A stretch of 64,000 bases of DNA from Bryopsis sp. KO-2023 (Eukaryota > Chlorophyta > Ulvophyceae > Bryopsidales > Bryopsidaceae): assembly GCA_030272585.1 (NCBI GenBank), contig BSYQ01000001.1, forward strand, positions 11,237,001 through 11,301,000, written 5' to 3'. Both the position numbers and the translations under genes were made by a program. Of the stretch, positions 1 through 15,891 are shown one piece after another. Positions within the stretch are counted from its first letter, which is position 1, and each line of letters starts with the position of its first letter. The notes beneath the pieces are model-generated. The model saw only the letters and a list, made by a program, of their open reading frames with translations. It made no database searches and was not told the DNA's origin.

Positions 1-62
1 TTTTTTCCCTCTGGCTGCTTTTTCCTGTACAATGTGCTGTGATTGGTGGGACACAATCACAG

Positions 63-1614
63 CTTTCAATGAAACACTGGTCATGCTATTGATTAATCAA
101 TTAAGCCTGCTGTGGCCAGGATTTTTCGATATCGCTGTGACGGGAGGGAACAAGTCATTTACACATACAATAAGCTTGGCAATCAACTTGGTAGTGTCCA
201 CCAATTTAACTCAATATATCTACAACAAATGCAAATTTAGAAGGTACGTGTCGCTCGACAAGAATAAATACATAATTTTTTCAAATATCATTTTTGCTCT
301 GTACTTGGACCTCGATGAAATTTTATTTTTTCCAAATGTATTCCCCTCCAGAATGACAACTCGTTTGGATCTTTCTTGAAAAACTGCTGCAATGCATTTA
401 CCAAATTGATCTTAGTGTGCCGAGTGCTTCCTATGGTGCACCATTTGCATTTAGATGTTCTGCTGAAGTTTTTTGAAGTGCTGCAAAGTAATGGTTGTCT
501 TTAATTGTTGCAGTCTCACCAGGGGCCATTGGCATAGATGGGGTCCATTTTGGTTGCTTCTCGCATCTGTCCCGTTGACAGCCGCTGATTTGATGAGGCA
601 TATTATCATTGGTGAGCCCTTTTCTCCGTATGCACATTTGTTGCATGAGTCATAAAGTGGGGCCCCAACCGGGGGGTTTCAGATGCTGGTGGACATTCAA
701 TATGATTGTGTGTGTGTATTTGGAGACCATTGGCACGAGTATAGAAAGAGTAAAGAGTGAGAACCATTGACGAAATAAGTTGAAGGGATGGTTCTGCATT
801 CAAAATTAAAAATAGAATCTGAAAGATTTCAGGATATACAACCAAACTCTGCACCTCACTGGGCACTTGTTGTGTGTGCTTGATTTTCTTTTTTTGTTTG
901 ATTTCCGATAACAAAGTAAAATTTGATATCGGTCATATTCATCTTGGAAATCTGCAAGATTCTATTTTTTTTGTGAAATATTGCAATATGAAGGGATAAA
1001 TTGGTGTTGCATGAAGGGATAAATTGGTAACCAGGTTTGAATGTGTGAAATGTGTAGATGGTGGATTCATGATTGGGCGCTTCCTCTTAACATACGTTCA
1101 GGACTGTGAGGATGAGAGCGGCTTCAGTGGGTTCAGTTGCTTGAGCAACGTTGCTGTGCTTTTCATGCTGTTTTCCTATCTCGGCTTCGGCTGCATGATC
1201 GTAGGTAAGAGGCACATCATCATTTCTCTTGTTTTGCACAATTACAGGGGTACCTAGTGGTGTTTCAAAGCATAAGACTTGATTGTCATATGAGTGGGAA
1301 GTTTGCTTATGTTTGGGGCTGAAGAAGAAAATCAAAGTGACCGTTGATTAGGGAATTCTCATTGGATTTTTCCCAGTATTTCTTGTTGTGCAATTTCCTC
1401 ATGTTTTGCGTATTTTTTTTTCAATTTCCATCATAAATGAAAGGCTGTGAACACAAGCATCTTCTCAGTCCATTGGCATTGTTTGCAACACTTCGGTTTA
1501 TCCAGATTCTCTGAATGAAATGCAGGTCTGTTTTGGGGCCTTGGAATTGTGGGAAAAGTCAAGAAGGCCTATGGCCAGATTCGCAACGCTCAAAAACCCC
1601 CAGAAACAGTTTAG
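63..1614 (+). CDS. Multi-pass membrane protein, 3' part (unrecognised)
   Basis: Four exons join in phase: about 63-242, 514-611, 1058-1204 and 1526-1614, ending in TAG. Each junction has GT and AG, and the codon phases agree (AG|T, G|AT, G|GT). The product is strongly hydrophobic, with helices around LVMLLINQLSLLW, WGPFWLLLASVPLTAADLM, VAVLFMLFSYLGFG and FWGLGIVGKV, and ends in a short basic tail (KKAYGQIRNAQKPPETV). The 5' end lies left of the window, so size and topology are unknown. I do not recognise the family. The exon chain is convincing because all three introns keep one frame without a stop and the hydrophobic character carries across them. It could be an organelle or endomembrane protein; nothing here decides that. 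Confidence 0.6.
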
Positions 1615-4600
1615 AGAGAGGCCGTGAATGCGATCAAGCCACTGCTGGGGCAAATTTCCAAAGATGATATAGATTCAAGTGCTCTTTTTGTCTGCAATTT
1701 ATGATTCATTGGGGTGAAGTTCAGAGAGTGAATACCACAATGTTGATGGCATTGCAGGGGGTAAGTGAATTTGTGTTCTTGATTGGAATGAGGTTCTTGA
1801 CAATGGCTTTTTGGAGAGTGTGGACAATGAGCATTACATTTTGAACATGTTTTTTTTTTGAGGGATTGGAAGGGAGTGAATGTTTGTCCGAGTGTTAGGG
1901 CCATCCTGTACGGCACAACAGCTGTTGTGCTTTTGGCCAATGTCATGTATTTTTTTTTGCGTAATTTCTCATCTTTTGTATATTAGAAGGGAATGAAAGG
2001 AGTGGAGTGTTGGAGAGAGCAATTGTAATGCCATGCATCTATTCTGGCAATTGTTTATTGTTGCTAGTTCGTTTGTGCCATCTTTACTGCGAGAAATTCC
2101 TCGTCTTCCTCTTTCTTCATTGTTCCAGTGAGGGATTGGAAAATAATCAAGCGACCAGAAAATGAACAAATATATTTATATGCTGTTAGAGATGAGGCTG
2201 TCTGGACACAGTTCTAAGGTGTTTCTGGTTTTCACCCCAGAACAATGATAATGATAATGAGGTGAGTTTCTTGCACTAACCTTAAGTGGATGCAGAAATG
2301 GCTGGCCATCCAAGTCAAGAGGTTATCTCTGGAGGGGCAGGTGTTACTTGGTGGAAAAATTCGGGAACGGATGTAGATAGATACATAAATACATGGATCA
2401 GGGGAGAGGATTCTTCAAAGAATAATGGCTTGGATTTCTGACTCTCAGTACCTCTTCACTTCCATTTCTATGTTGGAATAAATGTATTGTGGAATAATAC
2501 CACTGCTCCAATAATTGATGAATTTGGCCATTTCATGCCATTTTATCTCTTTTCTCATTTTGATCGAGTGCTAGGGGAAATCCTGCAGGGCTGGAACAAT
2601 CATGCATCCCCAGCCAGGTCCTACACCACTCAACAATCCCATCATGGTCTTTCATTCTTTTACATCTTACGTTTTCTGTTTCAAGAATTTTCGCATCCTT
2701 CGAAGGGGTCTGTGGAATGAAACTGTGTGAATGAATGAACCATGAAAGAAAAACTGCAGCTGCGCTTCCTACCAAGGCTACTGTTGACATGGGTGCATCC
2801 GTCATTTCACAGCAACAATTACAAGGATGTCCATACATGCAATTGCAGCGACTCCCTTCTCGCAATCACCATTCAACCGTTTTTAAAAAATCCCAATGAA
2901 GTAGGGCACAAAATTTCCATTATTCTGTGACGAAGCACACACGAGGATGTTGGTGTGCCAAGCCAAGACAGCGAAAGCAAGCGCAGGAAGACCTGCAATT
3001 GCACTTGAATCCCCCTCAAAATTTCCTAAGCTCCTATCTCGGTAGGGTACCCATCAAGATACACTAACTTTTTCTGTTAGCCAGCCGCTTGCTTGGGAAC
3101 CCCCCGGATTGATGGGTAAAAATAAAAAAAATCTCTTGTCGCTTGTCAAACCAATAAATTGGTTTCAGTTCAGACATCGACAAACACGGAATCCATATTT
3201 GCATATGAAGCGCAGGCAGTCAGGCACCTTCCACAATCACAATGGTACCTGAAGCCGCCGTGAAGAGAACATCTCATCAACAGACTGTCCTGCAACTCTG
3301 TTTCGTCAGGGGGACATGGAACATTGTTTCTGAATTCTGATCGACCGATCTGACATTGATTTCAAAATTTGATATTTGCCAAGGAAACTATATATAACGG
3401 GTGAAAAAAGGAGGGTATGAACTCTTACCTGCCCTTGGTCAGACATGGATTCACTTTGTCTTGCTCAAGGCAACATGCTGGACTTTTTCCATAGGCCACA
3501 GTGCAGATAATCAATGTGGCCAGGCCAGCAACTATCGCCAAAACCCCGCTGCCCCTAGACCAAAATTGACCCCGGGATTTTCAGATTGGCCAAAAGAAGC
3601 TTTGGTGTGTTGTTGGACCCGTGAGGGGGTGCTGCAATATACTCACATGTCAGGGATACACAGCGCCATCGTGAGAATCCAAAGAGTCAATCCAGCCAGC
3701 ACAGAGTAGCAGCAATGTACAGCCCACATGCAACATTGCCAGATGAAGGTAGGCAACCTTTCCAAGGAGACGTATTTCGTGGATGCAGCACTTACCTTCA
3801 ACAATCACACAGAAACCACACTTTCAAACCTCAACCTCAACCCCAACCCCATCTCGTCAACAGTTGATTGTGGTCTTGACTAAAGCAATGGTTTCTTAAA
3901 AGAATCACTACAGGCAAGGAGAAATCTTCCTGCGCTGATGGGACACACTACCAAGACTTATGAACAACAGCAACAGTATACAACAGTATTCAATCGATTT
4001 CTCTGAGAGGTTCGAGGAGAATTGGCTTCTTGTGACAGGTCACTCTCGTAGCCCCCCTGCATCCACATAGGAGAACATATCCGCATCCAAAACAGTTATC
4101 TCTCGAGATGTAGCATTGGTTAACAATGGAGGAATCAGGCTACTCATCCCCTTTCCTGGAGTAAGAGATAACACCAGGAAAGAAAAGACACGACTTAACA
4201 TATCCTTCAATTTACAGTAGGTTGAATGATCAGAGCACTTCTTGCCGGGGATCCAGAGCCTCTAACCACCTCCCATTTCCTCCCCCCCCCCCCCAAAAAA
4301 AAAAAAAAAAAAAATTGAAATAAGGTAAAGAAATTTGTCACAGAAGTTAATTGGAATAGGGTATCCCCACTGATTTCACTCTGGAATTGGTGGGAAAAGA
4401 ATGACGAAACTCATGATACATAGAGAGTTAAAACAAAGCTGCCCCATCACCATATCACCTCTTTTCTTCCCTTTTTTTTTTTTGTTCCCCCCCCCCTGCC
4501 CATCCGAAACCCCCCAAAAGTCTTTTTTATAGTCACCTGCCTCTACTTTTTTTCTCCATAGAATATAATCCCAAGACCACTTTTTTTTTCAATTTTCGCA

Positions 4601-5368
4601 AATCATATAATATATATAATTCTTTTTCCCCTCCTTGCAAAGCATGACAAACCCATGTTGTGTAAAAAAAATCCTCACTCAAAATTGCATCCAACCCCAT
4701 TGTTTCTCTTTTTTTTTGTTTTCGCTTGCCAGTCCCTTTCCCTTATCACTCAAACTTCTTCGACCAGTGGTTCAGAGCCCCCCCTCCCCCTCCCTTTCCC
4801 ATTCCATCAACCGAACCCTGGAGTAGCAGCCGGTTGAAAACAGTATTTTTTATTTTTGTACAGAAAAAGAAAAAGGAAAAAAAAAAAAAAAACACTGGGG
4901 ATATGCTGGTCGCCACATCACAACCTCAACTCGTTTATCAACTTCCCACACACGTCCATTGCAACAAAGAGGTCACCTTTCACTCTCTGCAAAACACCAA
5001 ACATGTTTATAGCAAACACTTCTTCAATCAATCACCATGCTCCCCCACAGAAAGTACAGTCGTTCCACACAGGAAAAAAACACTTCACACGCATAGGTAC
5101 AGTAGAAGCTGCTTGACAGGCTATCAGAAATCCAGGTGAGCTGTATATCCAGTAAAAAAACAATAGAAATCAAAGTTGCAGAAATTCATCGCACAGCATC
5201 CAGAATCAGTAATACTGCCCACAGTTATTCAACCCTCCCCAGTGCGATGCCGCCAGACAAGCAACTTCTACTGCATGTCCATCTGCTTAGATTCTGAACA
5301 ACACTCCGGTTTACTCCATTAGCACACGGCCACTTGACTGTTGATCAAACTTGTAATGATGCACTCAC
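1615..5368. other. Intergenic, no gene resolved; homopolymer-rich
   Basis: I see no exon chain with coherent splice sites here. The right part, about 4,240-5,100, is pyrimidine-rich on the + strand, including a C run followed directly by an A run near 4,279-4,315 and long T runs near 4,480 and 4,710. It lies downstream of the minus-strand SnRK1 gene and may hold its last short exon and 3' UTR. A possible final coding piece lies near 5,090-5,130 on the minus strand, but I could not fix it. Confidence 0.5.
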
Positions 5369-8150
<2,782 letters not shown>

Positions 8151-8881
8151 TTTCGAGCGCCCGAAACCAAGTTGCAGCGGGGTCTGTGGCGAGAAAGAAA
8201 GCCGTCGCAGTCAGGGCGACTTCCTCAGCAGATAGTTCCACTGATCCAACAGGCGGTGTATGCTGAAGGTCCGGGGCTTTGTACAGAAAAGAAATTGGAC
8301 ATGAGCAGGAAAAGAAAGCAAAGAGGATGGCCAACCAGGCCTGCACAGTCATCGACATTGGGAAAACAAAAAGAAAGATGGAAACAAACGAGCTCATCAA
8401 TGACACTGTTTTCCACCCACTGTTTGGAGGTGTTTTATGTTCTGGGGGGTCGCCCCGAAAACAAGCAACGGAAATAAAATAAAACGACGATCCGTGACGA
8501 TTGCACGAGCTTGAGTTGGGTGTTTGGCAACCGACCACGTGTGAGGCAGTTTCATTTTACCAATCTGCATTTTGCTGGAAGTCTCCGCTCCTTTCCCTAT
8601 ACCTCGCCACCAGCTAGACTTTTTTTCGGTCCATGCGTGCTGGGTTCAACTGAGCCAGTCCCCTGGCTTTCAACCCCCCCGCCATGTTCGGCGCTCCATT
8701 GTGCCTCTAGAATCAATGCACCTTCGCTACATACATACCGAGTCGAATCGGGACTGCTCAAGTCGCTGTGTTCATCGCGCCGACCGTCTTATTGCCTGAA
8801 AAACGAACCGACCGTCCGTGAGCTTCTATTATATTCTTTTTTTTTGGTGGGTTTCATCTTCTGAAAAACGTCGGGGAGATT
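8151..8881. promoter_or_regulatory. Shared divergent 5' region of SnRK1 and UBFD1
   Basis: About 730 bp separate the start codons of the minus-strand kinase and the plus-strand UBFD1. The stretch must hold both promoters and both 5' UTRs. Several open frames cross it on both strands but none shows family similarity or splice logic. No TATA box or other element is convincing enough to name. Confidence 0.45.
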
Positions 8882-10714
8882 ATGAGCGAATTCGAGCCTC
8901 AAGGTGCTCTGGGAGCGGTGTCCAATCTGGAAGAAACTGTCAACTTCAAATTGCAGTATGGCAAAGGGAGCACGGAAATGGTTCGTCCGGTGGAGTCCAC
9001 TGTTGGACAGTTGAAAACCGAAATCGCTACGCTGCACGGCATCCCCAAGGAGATGCAAAAGCTCATGTTCAAGGGATTATTGAAAGACGACGACAGGACT
9101 CTGAGAGAGGTGGGGCGTTGATCGAGCGAGCGTCCAACTGTCGACTCGGCTGACACGCCGGGCGATAGGAAACATAAATCAAAGACTCTTGACGTGCCTC
9201 GCTCGAGCGTCGCGCGAGAATTGTTTCGTTGGGAAAAATTGATTTCAGCGGTGGTGTTGGTTGCAGTTAAAGCTCAAGAATGGAGCAAAGGTTATGCTAG
9301 TGGGAAGCAGGTAGGGCAAATCCTTTTCACATCCATCGACAGTTACAAAGATTCTGTAATAGAAGCAATAATGTGACAAGACATCCATCAATACAATGGG
9401 AATCAACTGAGAGTTAGATTCTGATGCCCGGCTAATCATCCACATATTTTTGGATATGCACGATGGTGTTGCTTATGAGTTTGATTCATGGGTTTGCTTT
9501 TCTTATCTAGTCCGAAAGACCTCTTGTCTGTTGCTGCTCAACCGGGCACTGCAGCATCAGGAACCCCCAAATGGGATGATCCAGTGAAGGAGCAACCCCT
9601 GTCTCAACAGACAAAGCACAAGAAAGTGAGCTTCAAATCCCATTTATGACACTCCCCAATCGCATCAGTTTTTTCGCGGGATGGAATTAGTGAATTCATG
9701 GGCATGTTGAGAACGTTTAGCTTCATCCAAGGCTCACACAACAGCAGCAGTCACCTGTGCACAGAAGAATTTCAGTTGCATTCCCTTGTTGTGAAAGGTG
9801 CTGGACAAGGGCGTTCCGGATGGAGGTCTGACTGGAGTCAAAGGCAAGCAAGTTCCCCTGGGTGATGCTGAACAATGCATCCCTGGCCTATTAAATGCAC
9901 TTGGCAATAGGGTAAGCTCTTTGCAACATCTTCCCCCCAGTATTCATGTTTTGATTTCCCAGGATGCACAAACAATATAACAGATTTTTTTTAGAGTACA
10001 ACATTCTGTCCATCCATCAGTTCACCAGTGGAACGATGCTTATTGTACTTCATTTTTTTGGGTAATAGAATATGTGAACGATGTGGAAGAAATTGGGGGA
10101 TCAGCAGTTTGGATTTTTATTATTGCATTCCATTATGGTGATTAGGTGAGGCTCACATTCAAACCAGACCTTCAGCAGCTATGGATTGGATCTGCTCAGG
10201 CAACCCAAAAAGGTGAATTCATCTCAACTGATGCCTAATCAGCAGTAGCAGTGTAGATTTAACTCAAAAAATACATCGTTTTATTTCCATCTGACTCTGT
10301 TCAGTGCGACTCTGTTCGAAAAGCAAAATCTTCAACTCAAACTTGCCAGTGTTGTTTTTCCATGCACTTACCATGTCCTGTGCAACTGAGGGAATTTTAG
10401 GAATCGTTCCTAATCAAGGTCCCTTGTTCTGGATGAATTCTTGTTGTCAAGATTAGCAACTCAGATGCATCTTTTTGCAGGGTTGGAAGAATTTTGGCTG
10501 ATTCTTTTTATCCTGTTTTTTTTTTTTCCCGGCAGTTTCCTACAGCATGATCAGCAAAATTGAATCTTATCCCATTGATGGCCAAGAGGAGTACAGCATT
10601 TTGAGCCTCCAAATTGGACCCTCATCTAGCACTCGCTACTGGTTGTACTATGTTCCTAGTCAATTGGTTGCTGCTATTAAGCTGAGAATTCTTGGTGTCA
10701 TGTCACTGATGTAG
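8882..10714 (+). CDS. UBFD1: UBFD1-like ubiquitin-domain protein
   Basis: Homologue of ubiquitin family domain containing 1. Six exons keep frame: 8882-9109, 9267-9310, 9511-9625, 9798-9911, 10146-10212 and 10536-10714 (TAG). An N-terminal ubiquitin-like domain is visible (VNFKLQYGKGSTEMV, then GIPKEMQKLMFKGLL and DRTLRE, closing with LKNGAKVMLVGS). The C-terminal family domain follows: KHKKVLDKGVPDGG, GLLNALGNRVRLTFKPD, LQQLWIGSAQATQKVSYSM, and GPSSSTRYWLYYVPSQLV with its aromatic-rich end. Total length is about 248 residues. The animal protein has been linked to NF-kB signalling, but its biochemical role is poorly known, so for an alga only ubiquitin-linked binding can be inferred. The start ATG is the first in frame and leads directly to the ubiquitin fold. 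Exon 2 is only 44 nt. The gene shares its 5' region with the SnRK1 kinase gene. Confidence 0.92.
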
Positions 10715-12826
10715 TGTTTTTTCCCATGGCTGGGAAAGAATGTCGGTATATATGTACTTATATATCATTCTAGCAACACGCAACAAGGTCCCATCAAAAA
10801 GCAAGTGCAAAAGTTAAAACGTCGCTGGTTGTGAAAGATCGCAGAGGCAACGTAGCCCAGTCCTTAGCACATACATCTTTTTTGTCTGAAAAATGAAAAA
10901 AGAAAAAAAAAGGAGCAGGTGCATGTGTGGTGGTGGTCGGGGGGAGGGGATAAAGAGAGCATCTATGTTGAATGAGAAGAATTGGTCATCCTTTCCTTTT
11001 CCCCCTGCTTTGTTCTTTTATTTCTTTCTTTCTTTTTTTTTTTTTTGGTGGGGGGAAGATCCCGCCCACTTGTTTTTTTTTTCTTTTCTTTCAGGGGAGG
11101 GTTTGTTTGGCGGGCAAAAAAAAAAAGAAAAAAAAGAAAAAAAAGGGATATGTGTTTTAGATTTGTTACCAATCGATGATGCACAAAAGTTCATGGGGGG
11201 TTGGGGGAAGGGAGGGGGGTTGAGCGTCAAGAGAAGATGTATGGAATTGAAGGTACAACCTGATGTGCGTGTTTGCACTTTTATGGTTAATTTTGGGGGG
11301 AAAAAAAAAGAAAAAGAAAAACAGGGGATTTATCACTGTCGCATGTTTAATTATGACTTATTTGGGCTTTGTGGGGGGAAAATGGTGAGGTAACAAAGAA
11401 GATGGGAGGAAAAGTGAATCAGTCAGAGAAGAACACCGGAACGGGGATGAGAAATAAGGTGTCCAAGAGCTTGAAAAATATTTTCGGAAAGGGATGCTTT
11501 TTGAAAGGAAACCAAAAAAGGACAAACGAAGGTGTGCATGGACAGTTGCATATCTTTCATTGTTTTCTTGATGGACTTTTGCAGATACCCCAGGAAAGAG
11601 CAAAAGAAAAAGACCAAAGAAAAGGAAAAGAAAATGTTAAAAAGAAAGGGGGTTACATGTTTTTACTAGTGATTATCTCAAGACGCAAGGATGGCGTCCC
11701 AAGGAGTAAAAACATCGCGGCGTTCCTCCAAAACATTAAAATTGACATTTGGTATGGATTTTAGATGGGAAAGATGCCAAAATTTCTACACAGTATGTGT
11801 AACTATTTTTCAACTGAGACAGATTGGACCACAGTTGAACAAAATTGGCAAAGCTAGGAATGAGCTGGTTTTGAGGAGGGGCTTCCGGGAGGGGGGATTA
11901 AAGGTTTGGGACATGCAGCGATCGATGTAGCGATTAAATTAAAAAAAAAGAAAAAGAAAGACCATGGCATTCCTACTTTCTCGTGGTTTGTGAGAGTGAC
12001 TGGCCGATAAAAAAGAAACAAAAAGAAACAAACCAAAAAAAAAAGCAGCTGCGAAAGATTAATGAAGTTGTAATGAAGTTCGAGAAAAGGCATTCTGATG
12101 GTGGGGGGCGTTCCTTTTGTTCTTGCTGTTTTAAAGCAAAGATGAAAAAAGAGAAAGCACCAGAAAGAGACATCGGGATGTGTGCTCCAGTTGGAGGTAA
12201 AGGATGGGATGGAATGTTTTTCGTCAAGGTGTGGAGGGCTGGCCAGGGGTTCGTTTTGACTTCCTTTACAAAGGTTGGTGCTTGAAAGAGTGGCGTCCCT
12301 TTTTGGAAAAAGGGGTGATTATTGATTGGAGGGTTGCCTGTTTTCTGAAGAGATGGTTGCAGTGATGACGATCTGTTTTACTCTTGTAACACTCTCGTTG
12401 TGGAGGTTTCATAAACACTGTGGTTTTGGTCGACTCGTTTGCAACAGAGAACAGAATTTGAAAGAGCTGCTTATCATAGTTGCGAATGTTCACAATCAAG
12501 CACCAGCCCTGGTTGATACATTCAATCGAGTCTGTGGAGTGTTTGCACACAAAGAAACCCTAGGATAACGTAATCAACACAGAAATGTTGTATGAGTGTG
12601 AGGCACTTCTACCACATCCTTGTACAGGTCTAAACAAACGGCGACAAAGTAGAGAGACTCCTCAAAGGACCAGCAATACCTGATGCTGATGGCAGCAAAT
12701 ATAAAAAAAAAATCTACTCGGTCCAATTTAGGCTCAATGAAGACATTAAGATCATTCAACTTTCGTCACCCGCCCGCACAGATTTGCTTCCATACCAAGG
12801 CCTCAGATTTCACATTTCCAGCAACC
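10715..12826 (+). other. Long purine-rich stretch downstream of UBFD1
   Basis: No gene is resolved. From about 10,880 to 12,240 the + strand is unusually rich in A and G, with many GAAAAAG and GGGGGG tracts, interrupted by a pyrimidine block near 10,985-11,100. The open frames here are low-complexity Lys/Glu or Phe/Ser strings produced by this bias, with no splice signals supporting them. It probably contains the UBFD1 3' UTR and its flank. Confidence 0.5.
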
Positions 12827-14996
12827 ATGGATCGCTTGTCACTCCAGTCTTCCCTTGGGATTGTTATCCCACATCCTTGTCGATATCGCAACACTAGCCT
12901 GCCGAATTCAAGGCATCAAGGGTTCCGCGTGCACGAAAGAAACACTCGATTGAAGGCTTCTGGCGGCGAATCGAGTGATTTCAAAAAGCCTTTCTGGGTC
13001 AGGTACGACACCTTCCTCCGGTGAATGTCTGGTGATGCCAGCATCACTCAAATGACTACCTATGATAGTGTCTTTTCTCATATGTTTCCTTGCTCATGGG
13101 ACACAGGCACCAGCTTTCATCTCCATCTTTATAATTTAATCATCTCATGACACTCCTGGCAATGTCTTCATGTAGACACTAGCAGATCCATGCAGAAAGT
13201 GATTCCTGGCTATCTAATTATCATCCAAGCATCCATCTTCAAATGTATGTTTTGATGTTTGCTGTATGGATGTAGGGATCTTGAGCAGGATGCCCCATAC
13301 GATGAAGATGCAGCACGAGTATTGAAAGGAACAAATGGAGACCCCAAGAAAGTCAGAGAGAATGTAAGCCTCCTTCCCCACCTCCACATACCTAATCATC
13401 TCAGTCCCTGTTTCGATTTTTTTGAAGCCCACCACCATCCAGGAATGCTGCCAAAGCATTTGGCATCTTCGTTTTCTGTTGATCAGAACATTGAAATATA
13501 CGAATCCACAGAAGTTAATCTGACAAGCATGAATATGTTGGGGTGTGGTCTTGGTTGGATTAATCGTCAGGATTAATCATCGATTTCATCAGCAATATCT
13601 GCCGAAAAAGGAGAGTGGCAAATAAGACTTTTTCCTGTTTGCTGGATGGTTTCTTTTTTCCGTCAATTGAGGGAATGGTGGTTGACTTTGAATGAAAAGA
13701 CCTGATTATAACAGATACGGCGGGAGCAAAGGACGAAGCTGGAAGACATATTCCAAGGTCGAACCGGCGAATCCGTTCCAGTGAGGGTGTATTTCAGAGA
13801 AGTGGACCCTTTTGACTTGTGGGTGAGTTTGACAGCCTTCAAAATGTTTATCAGAAATCCCCAGAGAAAAGTTATCACACTTTCCAGCATAAAGTCAGAA
13901 CAGTCATTTGTTGGCATTCAGCCGACTCAAATCTTGGTGGGAAGGATGCAAGTTTTGCTGATGTTGCGTGTGCAGGTATGGTTTGAATTTTACAGTCCAC
14001 CATCTGAGTCAGACAAGGAGCTTTTTTCAGAGACCCTCAGGTCTTGGTTTGTGGTAGGAAAGCTGGGGGGTTACAATTCGTCAAACCTTCAGGTAATGCT
14101 CATTGTACATTTCACAATACATTGTTCCTGTTTTTCTTAATTTGGTTGGGTGTTTATGAAACAAAGTTGGGATTAAAGCATTTTTCGTAGAGAAACATGT
14201 TTGTGAAAAGCACCGCAGTAGTGGAAATGCTTTCTATACTTTGTTTGATTTCCAGGTGGCCAGGAATTGTGAAGATGATATCAGCTACTTTGAATATGAT
14301 TTTGAAGACCCAGATGAGAACAAATTGGAATCGTTCTTCCATGAGATGTCCGATGTTGAGTTTCAGGAAGACTGTGCACGATTCAGGTAGGAGGGGGTTT
14401 TGGTCTTTGGAGTGGGAATCTTGTGTGTGTAACAAATAAATTGACATCAAGGTTTGAATATCTAGGTTAGATATGGGGACAGCTGACGAAATGGCGCTGG
14501 ATTGCTTGATCAATATGTTGTCAAGTTTCAGTGAAGAATATCTGGGAATCAAAAAGCTGTTCATCGGAGGGGAAAACCAGGACTGGGAAGTCCCCAAGCA
14601 AATAGACGGCGAGCAGGACCAGGTGACAAAACATAAACAGTAAACAGTAAATAAGATAAAGTGAACTGGTGAGATGTAAATATTTCGTCACATGGAACTG
14701 ATCTCTCGATCCGTCTTGCATCCTGGAATTGATTCTTTTCCAAGATGAGAATATGTATACAGTATACGTGCAGATTATTTTTTTCCATGTCAGAAAAGTT
14801 CTTCTGTGATTGGTTTGATGAAATTAAGATTTGTGTGTCTGTGCGTGATCTACAGCTGAAAGGGTTGATGGATTTTGCTGCTTATGCCAAAGCCAGACAA
14901 GCTGGTGGATCCAGTGATGGGGACGTCAAGACAGGCCAAAAACTGAAAATTGGAGACAATACATACACTGTGGAAGACATACCACCACCGTCCTGA
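12827..14996 (+). CDS. DUF3531 family protein, probably plastid-targeted
   Basis: Seven exons join in phase: 12827-13002, 13276-13363, 13715-13822, 13976-14092, 14256-14386, 14466-14622 and 14856-14996 (TGA). The conserved core of this plant and cyanobacterial family is clear: VRVYFREVDPFDLWVWFEFY, then RSWFVVGKLGGYNSSNLQV, CARFRLDMGTADEMALDCL and KLFIGGENQDWEVP. The first about 55 residues, from MDRLSLQSSLGIVIPHP, are rich in Ser, Arg, His and Asn and poor in acids, like a chloroplast transit peptide, with no hydrophobic signal sequence before it. That suits a plastid bounded by two membranes. An in-frame ATG also lies upstream at 12,683 or later; I prefer 12,827 because it gives the more transit-like N-terminus. 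The molecular function of DUF3531 is not established. A Gly/Ser-rich C-terminal tail (ARQAGGSSDGD) ends the protein. Confidence 0.9.
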
Positions 14997-15891
14997 ATCT
15001 AGAAATATGAACCATACAATGCATGGCCCCCATCATAACGAAAGAAGCACCAACGGATTTGTAAGAATGTCATTACCTTCTTGTCGCTGTATGTTGGCCC
15101 TCTTGTTTGCATGTATCTTACCTTTATTCTACCCTTGTGTGAGAAAATACTCTCTTTATGGTGTTGTAAACTTCAGTCTTGGGTTGGCTAAACATAGTAG
15201 TCGTGCAAACAAACAACAAACTCAAAGAAAGACAAAGCTTTTTTTCATGAGCTCCCCTTTTCTCCATTGTTTTCTGAATTGGATTACCTTCGACCTGACC
15301 CCACATCCAGAGTCCTATCCCCATTGCTATCACTGTCTCCTGTCGCCTCTATTCACTCTGCATTCATTCACAACTCAAGAATTTGATGGTGACTGTGTAA
15401 CTGGTACATAATCGTTCGGACCAGCCTAATCCCTTACAACACACATCGCCCACCACGTCTCGATTGAGGTCTGCGATGTTGTTGCGGACGTCTTTTGGAC
15501 TGCCGTCGATCGCCAGCAAAGTGCTAGCGACTAGTGCCTTGCCCTCTCTATCGAATCTGACGAACTTGTGCGTGGGAGAAAATGCCGAATTCAGAAACAG
15601 GTATTCTGCATAACCTTTGGAAGTCTCAACACAGCTCAACACTGTGCACAATATGAACATGGAAGGTTGTAGAACTTAGTTTCTCATATTGGGGGGGGGG
15701 GGGGCAATTGGAATGGTGGATAAATACAGTAAAGTAAACACTGAAAAGTGGCAGAGTTGTGGCTGAATGTTTATACTTGTGATATAGTGAGTCCCCCAAA
15801 CCTGATTTTTCAAGTGATGGTCTAGTGTAAACGAAATAAACGAATGTAGTCTGAGAAATCGTTATAGGACGCCAAGAATGTTTGCAGGGGG
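14997..15891. other. Intergenic, no gene resolved
   Basis: 3' flank of the DUF3531 gene and 5' flank of the next gene. It holds a 12-base G run near 15,692-15,703. Open frames on both strands lack family similarity and splice logic; I see no exon here. Confidence 0.5.

Noticed and set aside
4279-4315. C run followed by an A run, taken as a retroposon tail
   Set aside because: No element body or target duplication is visible next to it; similar C-A runs occur near 25,447. Simple sequence is the plainer reading.
10893-11393. 166-codon open frame on the + strand
   Set aside because: Made of Lys/Gly/Phe low-complexity text caused by purine and pyrimidine runs; no splice signals and no family.
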